Below, in pieces: positions 24,277-32,261 of a stretch of 60,460 bases of DNA (its first letter is position 1; the number at the start of each line of letters is the position of its first letter). The notes beneath the pieces were generated by a model, which worked only from the letters and a program-made list of their open reading frames with translations, made no database searches and was not told the origin of the DNA. The DNA lies in the NCBI RefSeq assembly GCF_000243095.1, contig NZ_AHJE01000037.1, forward strand, positions 1 to 60,460, given 5' to 3'. Both the position numbers and the translations under genes were made by a program. This stretch comes from Cupriavidus basilensis OR16. Lineage in GTDB: Bacteria > Pseudomonadota > Gammaproteobacteria > Burkholderiales > Burkholderiaceae.

Positions 24277-25915
24277 ATGAATCACTCGATTCGTCCGGCG
24301 CCCGCCAGCCGGCGAGTGCGCCGCAGCCTGGGGCGGCGCCTGGTCGGGCTGCCCGATTCGGTGCCCATGCTCCGGCCGATTCGCGTCCGGCTGTCGCTTG
24401 TGTTCGTGATGTTCCTGCTGCTGGTGGTGGGCGTGGGCCTGTTCGGCATCAACCGGCTCAGCAACTTTCATAGCGTGTCCGCGCAGATCAGCGGCCGCTG
24501 GCTGCAGAGCAACCGCATCCTGGGCGACCTCAACAATTATATTTCGGACTACCGCGCGTTCGAGGGCGACGCGTTGATCGCGACCACGCGCGCCGACCTG
24601 CGCGCGGCCGAGGGGCAGATCAGCAAGCTCGACGACGTGATCAAGGAGGTCGAGGCCCGCTACGGCAAGATCGAGCATGATCCGGCCGAGCTGGCGCTGT
24701 ACGAGCAGTTCATGACGCAGTGGTCGGCTTACCGGCAATTGGTCGATCGCGTGGTCTCGCTGGCTCACCAGAAGGACACGACCCAGGCCGTGGCGCTCTA
24801 TCGCGGCGAGTCGCGCCGCGCCTTCGAGCAGGCCAACGGCACGCTGGGCGTACTGACCGAGCGTAATGTCGTTGGCGCCGCACAAGCGACCGAGCGCGAG
24901 GCGGACGCCTATCGCGAGGCCCGGCAACTGATTGCCGGCGCCATCCTGGTGTCGGGTTTCCTCGTGATCGCGGCGGTGATCTATCTGGTCAGGGCCGTGT
25001 CGAATCCCATCGCGGGGCTGGTCGATCGCATGCACCGCATCATGGACAACGATCCTCACGTGGAGATCCCCGGCGCCGGGCGCAAGGACGAGATCGGCGA
25101 AATCGCTCGCGCCGTGGTGCGCTTTCGCGACAATACGCTCGAACTGGAGCGCAGCAAGGCGGCGCTGGCCGCCCAGACCACCATGCTGCTGGACACGCTG
25201 GAGAACGAACGGCGCCTGGCGGTGCTCCAGCGCAACTTCGTCTCGATGGCCTCGCACGAGTTCCGCACGCCGCTCAATGTGATCGACGGCCACGCGCAGC
25301 GGCTCATGCGCATGAAGGAGGCGCCGTCCGCCGAAGTCCTCGGCGAGCGCTGCGGCCGGATCCGGGTTGCAGTGCGGCGCATGACCAACCTGATCGACCA
25401 CCTGCTCGATTCCTCGCAGCTGCTGGACGGCGGGCGCCTTGCCACGCTGCAAGGCGTCGATTTCTCCCTGACCCTGCTGGTGCACGAAGTCTGCGAGATG
25501 CACCGGGAGAGTTCCCCGGCGGCTGTCATCGAGGAGATCGTCGCCCCTGGCTTGAATGAAATCTTCCATGGCGACGCCAAGCTGCTGTTCCAGGCCTTCA
25601 GCAACCTGGTTGGCAACGCGATCAAGTATTCGCCCGCAGGCACCCCGGTCACTGTCCAGGTGGCCGGGGATGCCGACGTGATCCGCGTGTCCGTGTCCGA
25701 TCACGGCCTGGGCATCCCGGACAAGGACCGCGAACATATCTTCGAGCGCTTTGTGCGCGGCGGCAATGTCGCCGGCACGGGCGGGCGCGGGCGTTGGCCT
25801 GTACCTGGTCAGGCTGGCAGTCGACTTGCACCGGGGCGAGGTCGTGGTCGCCAGCGAGGAAGGGCGGGGGTCGAGCTTTGTGGTCCGGCTGCCGCGCGCG
25901 GCGGCATCGGGTTGA
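24277..25915 (+). pseudogene. Sensor histidine kinase, frameshifted in the ATPase domain
   Basis: A membrane sensor of about 545 codons from ATG 24277. TM1 is RLSLVFVMFLLLVVGVGLFG, followed by a helical periplasmic bundle of about 150 residues, TM2 (AGAILVSGFLVIAAVIYLV), a HAMP linker, HisKA with phospho-His in SMASHEFRTPLNVID, and HATPase with N box SNLVGNAIKYSP and G1 DHGLGIPDKD. The frame shifts by +1 within the 9-mer GGGCGCGGG at 25783-25791. The other frame continues the G2 box as GGAGVGLYLVRLAVDLHRG and ends at 25915. Without that shift the kinase would be complete. The divergent LuxR-type response regulator is its evident partner. Confidence 0.85.
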
Positions 25916-25969
25916 AGGCGTGGGCTGGATTCGAGGAAGATGCCCGGGCAAGGACATCGATGGCCTGGA

Positions 25970-27309
25970 TCATTCTGCCGAGGCAACGATCCCCGCATCG
26001 CCCTCAAGGCGGGGACCGACGCCCGGGCGGACCTGGAGCATGGCGAACACGCCCAATGCCGTCGCGACCGAGGTGGCGATGAACATTGACGAGTAGCCAT
26101 AGCGTGCCGACAGGATGCCGGCCAACGTGGGTGCCAGGACCGCGGCGATGTTGGCGATGAAATGCATGATGCCGCTGAACGTGCCGACGCGAGAGGGCGC
26201 GGTATCGATCACCACCGCCCAGTAGACGGAGTTGGGCAAGGCGTTCAAGGCATTGCCCAACGTCATCAGGGCGATGACGGTCCACACGCTGTGCGCCTGC
26301 GACACCATCAGGAAGCACAGGGTGGTCAGCAACAGCGAGGCGGCGGCAAACCAGCTTCTTGCAATGACCAGCTTGCCCGTGCGCTTGAGCAGCCAGTCGG
26401 AGATACGGCCGCCCAGCAATACGGTGAAGCACGCGCCAACCCAGGGAATCATCCCGATGTACCAGAGGGATGAGAGGGTGAAGTTGAACTCGTCGTGAAG
26501 GTACTTCGGCGTCCACGTCAGCAGCATGAAGTTGACGTAGATAAAGGAGAAATAGCCGATGGAGTTGAAAACCAGCGTGCGGCTCTTGAAAAACGCCCAC
26601 CACGGTAAGGCGGCACTCGCGCTTGCGGCGCCTTTGGGGGGGTGCGCGCGTCCGGCCTGGATCTGGGCGAGTTCTGCCGCGTTCACCTTCGGGTGATCCT
26701 CCGGCCGGTTGGTGTACACGCGCGAGAACAGGGCGATCAGCACCAGGCCCAGGACACCGAGCACCACATACATGGCACGCCAGCTGTCGGTGAACAGCAG
26801 CAGGCCGACCGCTACCGGCGCGGTAAGCAGCGCGCCCAGTGGCGTGCTCAGCAGGCCGATGGATACAGCGAAGCCGCGCTCAGCCGGCGATGCCCAGGCG
26901 GACATGGTCTTGTTGATGATCGAGTAGGCCGGCCCCTCCGAGAAGCCAAAGAGGATGCGCACCATGGCAAATCCGCTCAGGGCCGAGCCGCCGAAAACCG
27001 CGAGGCCGATGTCGCCCGCCCAGACCATGCAGATGGCGAACAATGACCAGGCCACGCCTGCGATCACCCAGACCCGCTTTGCGCCCAGGCGGTCCCCAGC
27101 GCGCCGCCGATCAGCGCGCCAAACATATAGCCGTAACCGAAGTAGCCCAGCACGGCGCCCCAGCCGGCGCGGTCGAAGCCGTACTCCTCGATGATCTGTC
27201 CGGCCGAATAGGCAATGGCGCCGCGGTCGATGTAGTTGACCAGGGCAATCACGACGATCAGGAAGAAGATGGTGAAGCGATACCGGGTGGGCGGCGGGGG
27301 TTGGTGCAT
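25970..27309 (-). pseudogene. MFS transporter (anion:cation symporter-like), frameshifted
   Basis: From ATG 27309 (MHQPPPPTRYRFTIFFLIVV) the product is a 12-TM major facilitator of the ACS type, with NYIDRGAIAYS in TM1 and the DRLGAKRVW loop motif between TM2 and TM3. The frame breaks at about 27093-27097, where GGCGGCGCGCTGGGGACC should have one more base; after it the second frame runs intact to the stop at 25970. ACS members import organic anions such as sugar acids or phthalates. It is divergent from the asparaginase gene, and a GntR-type palindrome stands between them, so the three genes form one regulated locus. Confidence 0.85.
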
Positions 27310-27373
27310 CTTGCGTCTCCGTAACGGGTAACGGGTTGCGGGTTGGGTAAAGAGCCCGAGGTTGTTTTGCAAA

Positions 27374-27390
27374 TTGTATATCATATATAA
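27374..27390. promoter_or_regulatory. GntR-type operator candidate between MFS and asparaginase genes
   Basis: TTGTATAT, one base C, then ATATATAA: seven of eight positions are symmetric. It overlaps a TATAAT (27386-27391) facing the asparaginase gene, so a bound protein would block that promoter. FCD-type GntR proteins often use AT-rich dyads like this; the GntR gene at 28454 is the likely owner. Confidence 0.5.
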
Positions 27391-27427
27391 TGCACAATGC
27401 ATAACCTAAGGATACGGGAAAACCCAT

Positions 27428-28457
27428 ATGTCACGCCCATTCATTGCCATTGCCTCGCTTGGGGGCACCATCAGCATGACGCCCTCGGATGCCGCCGGCG
27501 GCGTCGTCCCCAGGCTGGACGCCGGCCAATTGGTCGCGGCCGTGCCGGGGCTGGGGGATCTGGCCGATATCTCCGCCGAATCGCTATTCCAGTTGCCGAG
27601 CGCTTCGCTAGGCGTTGAACAGTTGCTGGCCTGCCTGGCATGGGCCGAGGGCAAGATTGCCGCGGGTGCGCAGGGTGTCGTCCTGACCCAGGGCACCGAC
27701 ACCATTGAGGAGACGGCCTTCTTCCTGGATCTGTATTGGCGCCGTCCCGAGCCGCTGGTGATCACCGGCGCGATGCGAACGCCGTTGTCCGCGGGGGCGG
27801 ATGGCCCTGCCAACTTGCTGGCCGCCGTGCAGGTCGCCATGGACGATCAGAGCCGCGGGCGCGGGAGTGCTGGTTGTCATGAACGACACCGTGCACAGGG
27901 CGCGCTGGGTCTGCAAGTCGGATTCCCTCTCCGTCCAAACCTTCGTATCGCCCGACGGCGGGCCCGCGGGGAGGGTGGTCGAGGGGCAGCCCGAGTACTT
28001 TCATCCGCCGCTCGACAGGCCGCTGGTCAGCCCGCCCACGCGGCGATTTCCGAAGGTGGCGGTTGTGCCGGCGCTGCTTGGCGACGATGGCGATCTGGCC
28101 GTGGCCGCGCTTGATCTCGGTTACGAGGCAATCGTGGTCGCGGCGTTCGGGGCCGGGCACGTCTCCTTCGGCTTCGCCGAGCATGTCGAGCGCCTGGCCA
28201 AGGTGGTGCCCGTGGTGATCGCGAGCCGCACCGGGGCTGGGGCAACGGCCTCTCAAACCTATGGTTTCGCCGGCTCCGAAGTCGATCTGGCACGGCGCGG
28301 CGCCATGCTTTCGAAGTGGCTCCATCCGTTGAAGGCGCGACTGTTGCTAGGGGCGTTGCTGGCCGCCGGCACGCCGCGCGAGCAGATCCCGGAAGCACTT
28401 GCGAAGTGGGGTACACTGCCACGCCATTCGCCCATCAGACAGCAGCCCGTTCCTTGA
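27428..28457 (+). pseudogene. L-asparaginase (type I/II fold), frameshifted
   Basis: From ATG 27428 the protein starts MSRPFIAIASLGGTISM, carrying the first catalytic Thr in the GGTI motif, and has the second signature LTQGTDTIEET. No signal peptide, so cytoplasmic. The frame shifts by +1 in the 9-mer GGGCGCGGG at 27857-27865; the next frame continues as GAGVLVVMNDTVHRAR and runs to the stop at 28457, giving a normal length of about 340 residues. The enzyme would hydrolyse asparagine or a related amide; with the MFS and GntR neighbours a catabolic role for an imported amide or lactam-like compound is possible (inference). It overlaps the next gene's start. Confidence 0.85.
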
Positions 28458-29160
28458 AGACTTCGCCGAATCCCCCGTCCAGAGTGCAAGCCGCGCCTTC
28501 GCGCCGGCTGACTGCCTATCAGTATGCGGTGCAGACCTTGCGCGCCGACATCCTGCAAGGCCGCATGACCGCGGGCGAGCGCTTGCGCCAGGATGACCTC
28601 GCCAAGCGGCTGGAGATGAGCACCACGCCGGTTCGGGAAGCATTGCGCACGCTGATCTCCGAAGGGCTGGTGTTCTTCGACGCGCATCGCGGCGCGGTGG
28701 TGCGCGGTCTGACGCTGGATGATGTGCAGGAGATCTACCGGCTGAGGATGGTGCTGGAGCCGATGATGGTCGAAGAGGCGATCCGCGGCATCACCGCGGC
28801 AGATATCGCCCGGGCCGAGGCGTTCCATGAGGAGATGCTGCAGACGCAGGATGTCATGCGCTGGACCGAGCTGAACCTGGAGTTCCACGCGGCGCTCTGG
28901 GCGTCGCAGGAACACAGCAGGCTGGCCACCTGGTCAAGACGCTACGCGATTCGGCTGCGCCGTATATCTCGCTGTCGCTCTACATGAGCCCGGAACATAT
29001 CGCGCAGAGCAATGCCGAGCATGCCGAAATCCTGTCCCAGTACAGGCAACACGATGCTGAATCCGCCAAGCGTCAGACCATCCATCACCTGGATGACACG
29101 CTGAAGATCATCGTGCAGGCGATCGACAATTCCGATGCGGTTGATGGCGGCGGGGCATAG
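28454..29160 (+). pseudogene. GntR-family regulator (FCD type), frameshifted
   Basis: A TTG at 28454 overlapping the asparaginase stop is the likely start, as the preceding in-frame codons belong to the asparaginase region. The winged helix spans YAVQTLRADILQGRMTAGER to STTPVREALRTLISEGLV. The FCD domain follows, with RLRMVLEPMMVEEAIRG and LEFHAALW. At about 28925 one base is missing; the other frame continues HLVKTLRDSAAPYISLSL and ends at 29160 with the HHLDDTLKII helix. Intact, it would be about 235 residues. It probably represses the MFS/asparaginase locus. Confidence 0.82.
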
Positions 29161-29237
29161 CGCAGGCGCACTGGCGGGTGTTCGCTGCGGACCCGCCGGG
29201 TGAAGGGGGGCAAAAACGGCGGGCAAAGACGGCGAGC

Positions 29238-29274
29238 AAAAAAATAGCCCACCTGATGGCGGGCTATATTTTTT
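29238..29274 (-). terminator. Intrinsic terminator downstream of the tRNA genes
   Basis: ATAGCCC (29244-29250) pairs with GGGCTAT (29261-29267), with additional partial pairing inside. It is flanked by a run of seven A on the left and six T on the right, so on the minus strand the hairpin ends in a U-tract. It can also stop transcription from the GntR side. Confidence 0.8.
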
Positions 29275-29312
29275 CCTGGATACGCTGCATGCGAGCGGTA
29301 TCCAGGCAATGC

Positions 29313-29358
29313 TGGCGGAGTGGACGGGACTCGAATGGCGGAGTGGACGGGACTCGAA
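29313..29358. repeat. 23-bp tandem duplication of the tRNA-Asp 3' end
   Basis: The 23 bases at 29336-29358, which encode the CCA end, acceptor 3' strand and part of the T arm of tRNA-Asp, are repeated perfectly at 29313-29335 directly downstream of the gene. Confidence 0.9.
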
Positions 29359-29412
29359 CCCGCGACCCCCGGCGTGACAGGCCGGTATTCTAACCAACTG
29401 AACTACCACTCC
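29336..29412 (-). tRNA. tRNA-Asp (GTC)
   Basis: On the minus strand a 77-nt cloverleaf starts GGAGTGG, paired with CCACTCC at the 3' end, followed by discriminator G and encoded CCA. The D arm is TAGTTCAGTTGGTTAGA, the anticodon loop CCTGTCACG contains GTC, and the T arm is CGCGGGTTCGAGTCCCG. It follows tRNA-Glu by 78 bp on the same strand and is probably cotranscribed. Confidence 0.96.
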
Positions 29413-29490
29413 GCAGTGGCTGTGGAACCCGCTTGCTGCGGCTTCCGACGCTCGTGTTGAGGCTGCGCTTGGTGGCGTTGCTCTCGAAAC

Positions 29491-29566
29491 TGGCGTCCCC
29501 AAGGGGATTCGAACCCCTGTACTCACCGTGAAAGGGTGATGTCCTAGGCCTCTAGACGATGGGGAC
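29491..29566 (-). tRNA. tRNA-Glu (TTC)
   Basis: A 76-nt cloverleaf on the minus strand: 5' GTCCCCA pairs with TGGGGAC near the 3' end, the anticodon loop CCTTTCACG gives TTC, the T loop is GGGGTTCGAATCCCC, and CCA is encoded. First gene of the Glu-Asp pair. Confidence 0.96.
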
Positions 29567-29834
29567 CTGAACTTGCTCGCAACGTCATGTGCATTTCGTG
29601 TCGCGAGGGGCGCGATTATAGCGCCCTTTTTTCTCCCTGGGAAGCCCCGGTTATTCTTCCGCGCAAATCGTCAAATCGTCAAACCGCGCGGCCGCCGAGC
29701 AGCCGTATTCGCCAAGACAGGCGCCCAGGCTATTGCCACGATGCAGGCCATGCGGGTCGCTAGTGTCTCGCGCTTGCTCTGGACACCCCTGCCATGCCGC
29801 CTGAGCCGCATGTGCGTCGTTGGCGCGGTCGCCT

Positions 29835-30239
29835 TCAGGGGCCATGGCGCCGCTCGCGCATGGGGCCGTCTGCATCGATGCTGCCGGACGCGTCAAGCGG
29901 GCCATCGACGTTGACCGGCCCGTTGACCAGCACGTCGCCTTGCACCACCAGCGGCCCGTGCACGGTGAGCGGGCCGTGAAACACCTTTTGCCGTCCTGCG
30001 CCAGGTGGCCGGCCATAAGCCGGCGGGCGGCTGGCAAACCAGGCTGCGGTCAAGGGCCCGTGCGCAAGCACACTGCCGTCCACGGTCAGCGTGCCATGCA
30101 CGGTGAGGGGGCCTTCCACTACCAGCGAGCCGCCAATGGTGAGCGGACCGGATTCCACCGGCTGGCCATGCGCCGCCGCGGCTAGCCACAGGGATGCCGC
30201 CAGGATTGCGCTGGCCTGCCGGGCAATTTGCGATCTCAT
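29835..30239 (-). CDS. Exported short-repeat (beta-helix-like) protein
   Basis: A 134-residue protein from ATG 30239 behind GGGAGGGG. Signal peptide residues 1-26 end in AAAHG. The mature part is built of about 14 six-residue repeats of the form G-P/S/T-L/V-x-V/A-x, such as GPLTIGGSLVVEG and GPLTVHGPLVVQGDVLVNG, interrupted by a Pro/Arg-rich loop (AWFASRPPAYGRPPGAGRQ). Such alternating small and aliphatic residues suggest a beta-helix, as in bactofilins or hexapeptide proteins, but no family is recognised. The C-terminus (GPMRERRHGP) leaves the pattern. Possible surface or periplasmic structural role (inference). Confidence 0.65.
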   Translation of the reverse strand: MRSQIARQASAILAASLWLAAAAHGQPVESGPLTIGGSLVVEGPLTVHGTLTVDGSVLAHGPLTAAWFASRPPAYGRPPGAGRQKVFHGPLTVHGPLVVQGDVLVNGPVNVDGPLDASGSIDADGPMRERRHGP

Positions 30240-30373
30240 GACCCCTCCCAGGGTGCGCGGCGCCGACGCCGCAAGCTGTTTCCAACTTAGTGCGCGCGGC
30301 GCAGGCGCGCAAGCGGCGCGCCGAGCACTGTTCTTTTGCGATGCGATCTGCCACCATTGCGCCCCTTCATTTC

Positions 30374-30928
30374 ATGGCTCCCGATGAGCGCACTGACGCA
30401 ATGGCTTCCAGCAAAGCACACCATGCCACCGGTTGGGCGGCAGGCCTGATTGCCGCCGCGGTGGTCGCCCAGGCCGGTGCCGGCGGCCCGTATCACCTGG
30501 CCGCCGTGCTGGCCTTTCTTGCAGGCGTGGCCGGCGGCGGCGCGCCCGACTGGCTGGAGGTGGCCTGGTGGTCCAGATCCCGCCGCCTGTGGATCACGCA
30601 CCGCACCTGGACGCACTGGGGCATCGCCTGGCTGGCGCTGCTGGTGTTCGCGCACCGCTCGCTGGGCACCCATGCGCTGGCCGCGCCGGCGTTCGGGTTT
30701 GCCTGTGGCGGGTTGATGCACTTGCTGGCCGATTGGCCCAACCCGCTTGGCGTGCCCTGGGTCCTTGGACGCCACTCGCTGAACTGGTGGAAGAGTGGCC
30801 GCTGCGACCTGCTGGTGGTCGCGGCCTCGTGGATGGGCGCGCTGGCGCTGTCGCGGCACGTGTGGTTCCACGGCACGCACGGGCTGGACCTGTTCCAGTA
30901 CCTGCGGGCCTGGCACCTGCGGGTCTGA
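30374..30928 (+). CDS. YdjM-like inner-membrane metal-dependent hydrolase family protein
   Basis: A product of 184 residues from ATG 30374 (alternative ATG 30401). It has the family's histidine motifs: AHHATGWAAG near the N-terminus and ITHRTWTHWGIAW in the middle, then MHLLADWPNPLGVPW, and 4-5 hydrophobic segments. The family (LexA-regulated YdjM, DUF457) is annotated as membrane-bound putative hydrolase; no reaction is established. It stands alone and is divergent from the repeat protein gene. Confidence 0.75.
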   Translation: MAPDERTDAMASSKAHHATGWAAGLIAAAVVAQAGAGGPYHLAAVLAFLAGVAGGGAPDWLEVAWWSRSRRLWITHRTWTHWGIAWLALLVFAHRSLGTHALAAPAFGFACGGLMHLLADWPNPLGVPWVLGRHSLNWWKSGRCDLLVVAASWMGALALSRHVWFHGTHGLDLFQYLRAWHLRV

Positions 30929-30954
30929 GCGTCCGCGTGCCTGAGCGCGCGCAC

Positions 30955-30985
30955 AAAAAAAGAGGCGGCCACAAGGGGCCGCCGA
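30955..30985 (-). terminator. Intrinsic terminator
   Basis: GGCGGCC (30964-30970), loop ACAAGG, GGCCGCC (30977-30983), with seven A on its left side, i.e. a U-tract for minus-strand transcription coming from the gene at 31107-31940. It may also serve the YdjM-like gene from the other side. Confidence 0.7.
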
Positions 30986-31048
30986 TCGGGAATGTCGAGG
31001 GAGGCAATTCCCTCACAGAAGGCTAACGGCGCGCCAAAGTGGAACATG

Positions 31049-31068
31049 CACCCCACCGACGTGGGGTG
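31049..31068. terminator. Perfect 8-bp hairpin at the 3' side of the gene at 31107
   Basis: CACCCCAC, loop CGAC, GTGGGGTG. No T-run. It precedes the stronger terminator at 30955 on the minus strand and may be an mRNA 3' hairpin. Confidence 0.4.
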
Positions 31069-31106
31069 ATGGCTTCGGCATATCGGGAGATTGCCGGTGG
31101 CCGGCT

Positions 31107-31940
31107 TCATGGCTCCAGGCAGGTCGCCGCCGTGCCGGGCAGGCACGCGCCCGTGTCATGCCGGCTTTGCCTGCGCACGGCCGCCGCCAGTTCGTCGTGC
31201 GCGGTGTCGAGCCATGCGGTGCGATGGCGCACGGGGTCTCGTGGGGAGAGTGCATCGGCGCTGACCTCGCGCAGGAAGTACTTCACCATGCTGCCCGCGC
31301 GCGCGGGCACGGGCAGCATGCCCAGCAGTTGCCGGCGCTGCAGCAGGCCGCGATCGGCCGCATGGCCCAGCGCGGACCACGCGGTGCGCCCCAGCGCCAG
31401 GAAGAGTACCTTGTCATCCATCTGCCTGAGCGCGTCGAGGAACAGGTTCTCGAACACCCTGCGCAGCATCGGCACCGCCATCAGTTCTTCCAGGTCGCCA
31501 TCGAAGGCCAGGCCGCGCCGCGTGGTGGCATAGGGGAGCAAGGCCAGCGGCTGCAGCCGCTCGAAGCCTTCGTCCCAGAGCGCCGCGGCGCCGGGCAGGC
31601 CGACCAGTTGCGCGATGCCGAAGTGGTCCAGCATGCGAATCAGGTTGGGCCGCACGAGCGGGCCGCCGAGCTCCGCGCGCCGCTTGTTCTCGCGCTGGAT
31701 GGTGCGGCCGGGCGCATGCCGCCGCAGCAGGCTCTCGGTCAGCTCCGCCGCCAGCTGCACGTGGGTGTGCCCGGGCGTGGTGCCTACCAATACCAGCCGC
31801 GCGCTCTCATGGCTGTGCTCGAACGGCACGTAGCACATCGCGTAGATGCCATCGCGAGCCACCAGCACCGGTTTGTCGATCACGGCCGTTGCCGCTCCGC
31901 GCCTGATGCGCGCGCAGTACTCTTCCAGGTAATTCGCCAA
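31107..31940 (-). CDS. Uncharacterised protein, weakly UDG-superfamily-like
   Basis: A 277-residue protein with TTG start at 31940, preceded by GGCGGGGAC. The core has LVLVGTTPGHTHVQLAAE, which resembles the VGxxPG motif of uracil-DNA-glycosylase-fold proteins, and a later strand VLFLALGRTAWSAL. No other UDG motif is clear, so the fold is a guess and no reaction is claimed. No signal peptide or membrane segment. It is a single gene ending before the terminator at 30955. Confidence 0.6.
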   Translation of the reverse strand: MANYLEEYCARIRRGAATAVIDKPVLVARDGIYAMCYVPFEHSHESARLVLVGTTPGHTHVQLAAELTESLLRRHAPGRTIQRENKRRAELGGPLVRPNLIRMLDHFGIAQLVGLPGAAALWDEGFERLQPLALLPYATTRRGLAFDGDLEELMAVPMLRRVFENLFLDALRQMDDKVLFLALGRTAWSALGHAADRGLLQRRQLLGMLPVPARAGSMVKYFLREVSADALSPRDPVRHRTAWLDTAHDELAAAVRRQSRHDTGACLPGTAATCLEP

Positions 31941-32182
31941 AATGTCCCCGCCTTACTGCGATTTCTCTCAGGTATAGCTGCCCTGTTGCCGGGCTTGTCT
32001 TTCCTGGCATGGTAAGCCGCGGCCGAGCCGCGGGCAAAGCGGGCGGTGCCGTTTCCTGCCCGCGGCAACACAAGGTGTGTGGGCCAGCGAACCAATCGCG
32101 CCGGTGCATCATCCCAATGAAGGATGGACGCAACGGGGGTTGCCCGGGCAATCGCATTTCATGGCACGGCTTGCGCCGATGC

Positions 32183-32218
32183 AATCCTCGCCAAGCTTGG
32201 TAGAGCTTGGCGAGGATT
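32183..32218. terminator. 15-bp perfect hairpin downstream of the AAHS transporter
   Basis: AATCCTCGCCAAGCT at 32183-32197, loop TGGTAG, then AGCTTGGCGAGGATT at 32204-32218. It starts 44 bp beyond the transporter stop. It has no U-tract, so termination is likely but not certain. The rest of the 321-bp gap 31941-32261 holds no gene that I can support. Confidence 0.55.
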
Positions 32219-32261
32219 CACCGGAACGTGATACTAGAAAGCCGCAGGGGCAGCGTGCGGA

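Noticed and set aside
24196..26100. A 634-codon minus-strand frame across the histidine kinase
   Set aside because: It is antisense to clear HisKA/HATPase motifs and shows no domain itself.
29313..29335. attR of an integrated genomic island at tRNA-Asp
   Set aside because: There is no integrase gene and no DNA between the two repeat copies, so no element is present; only a scar or a tandem duplication remains possible.
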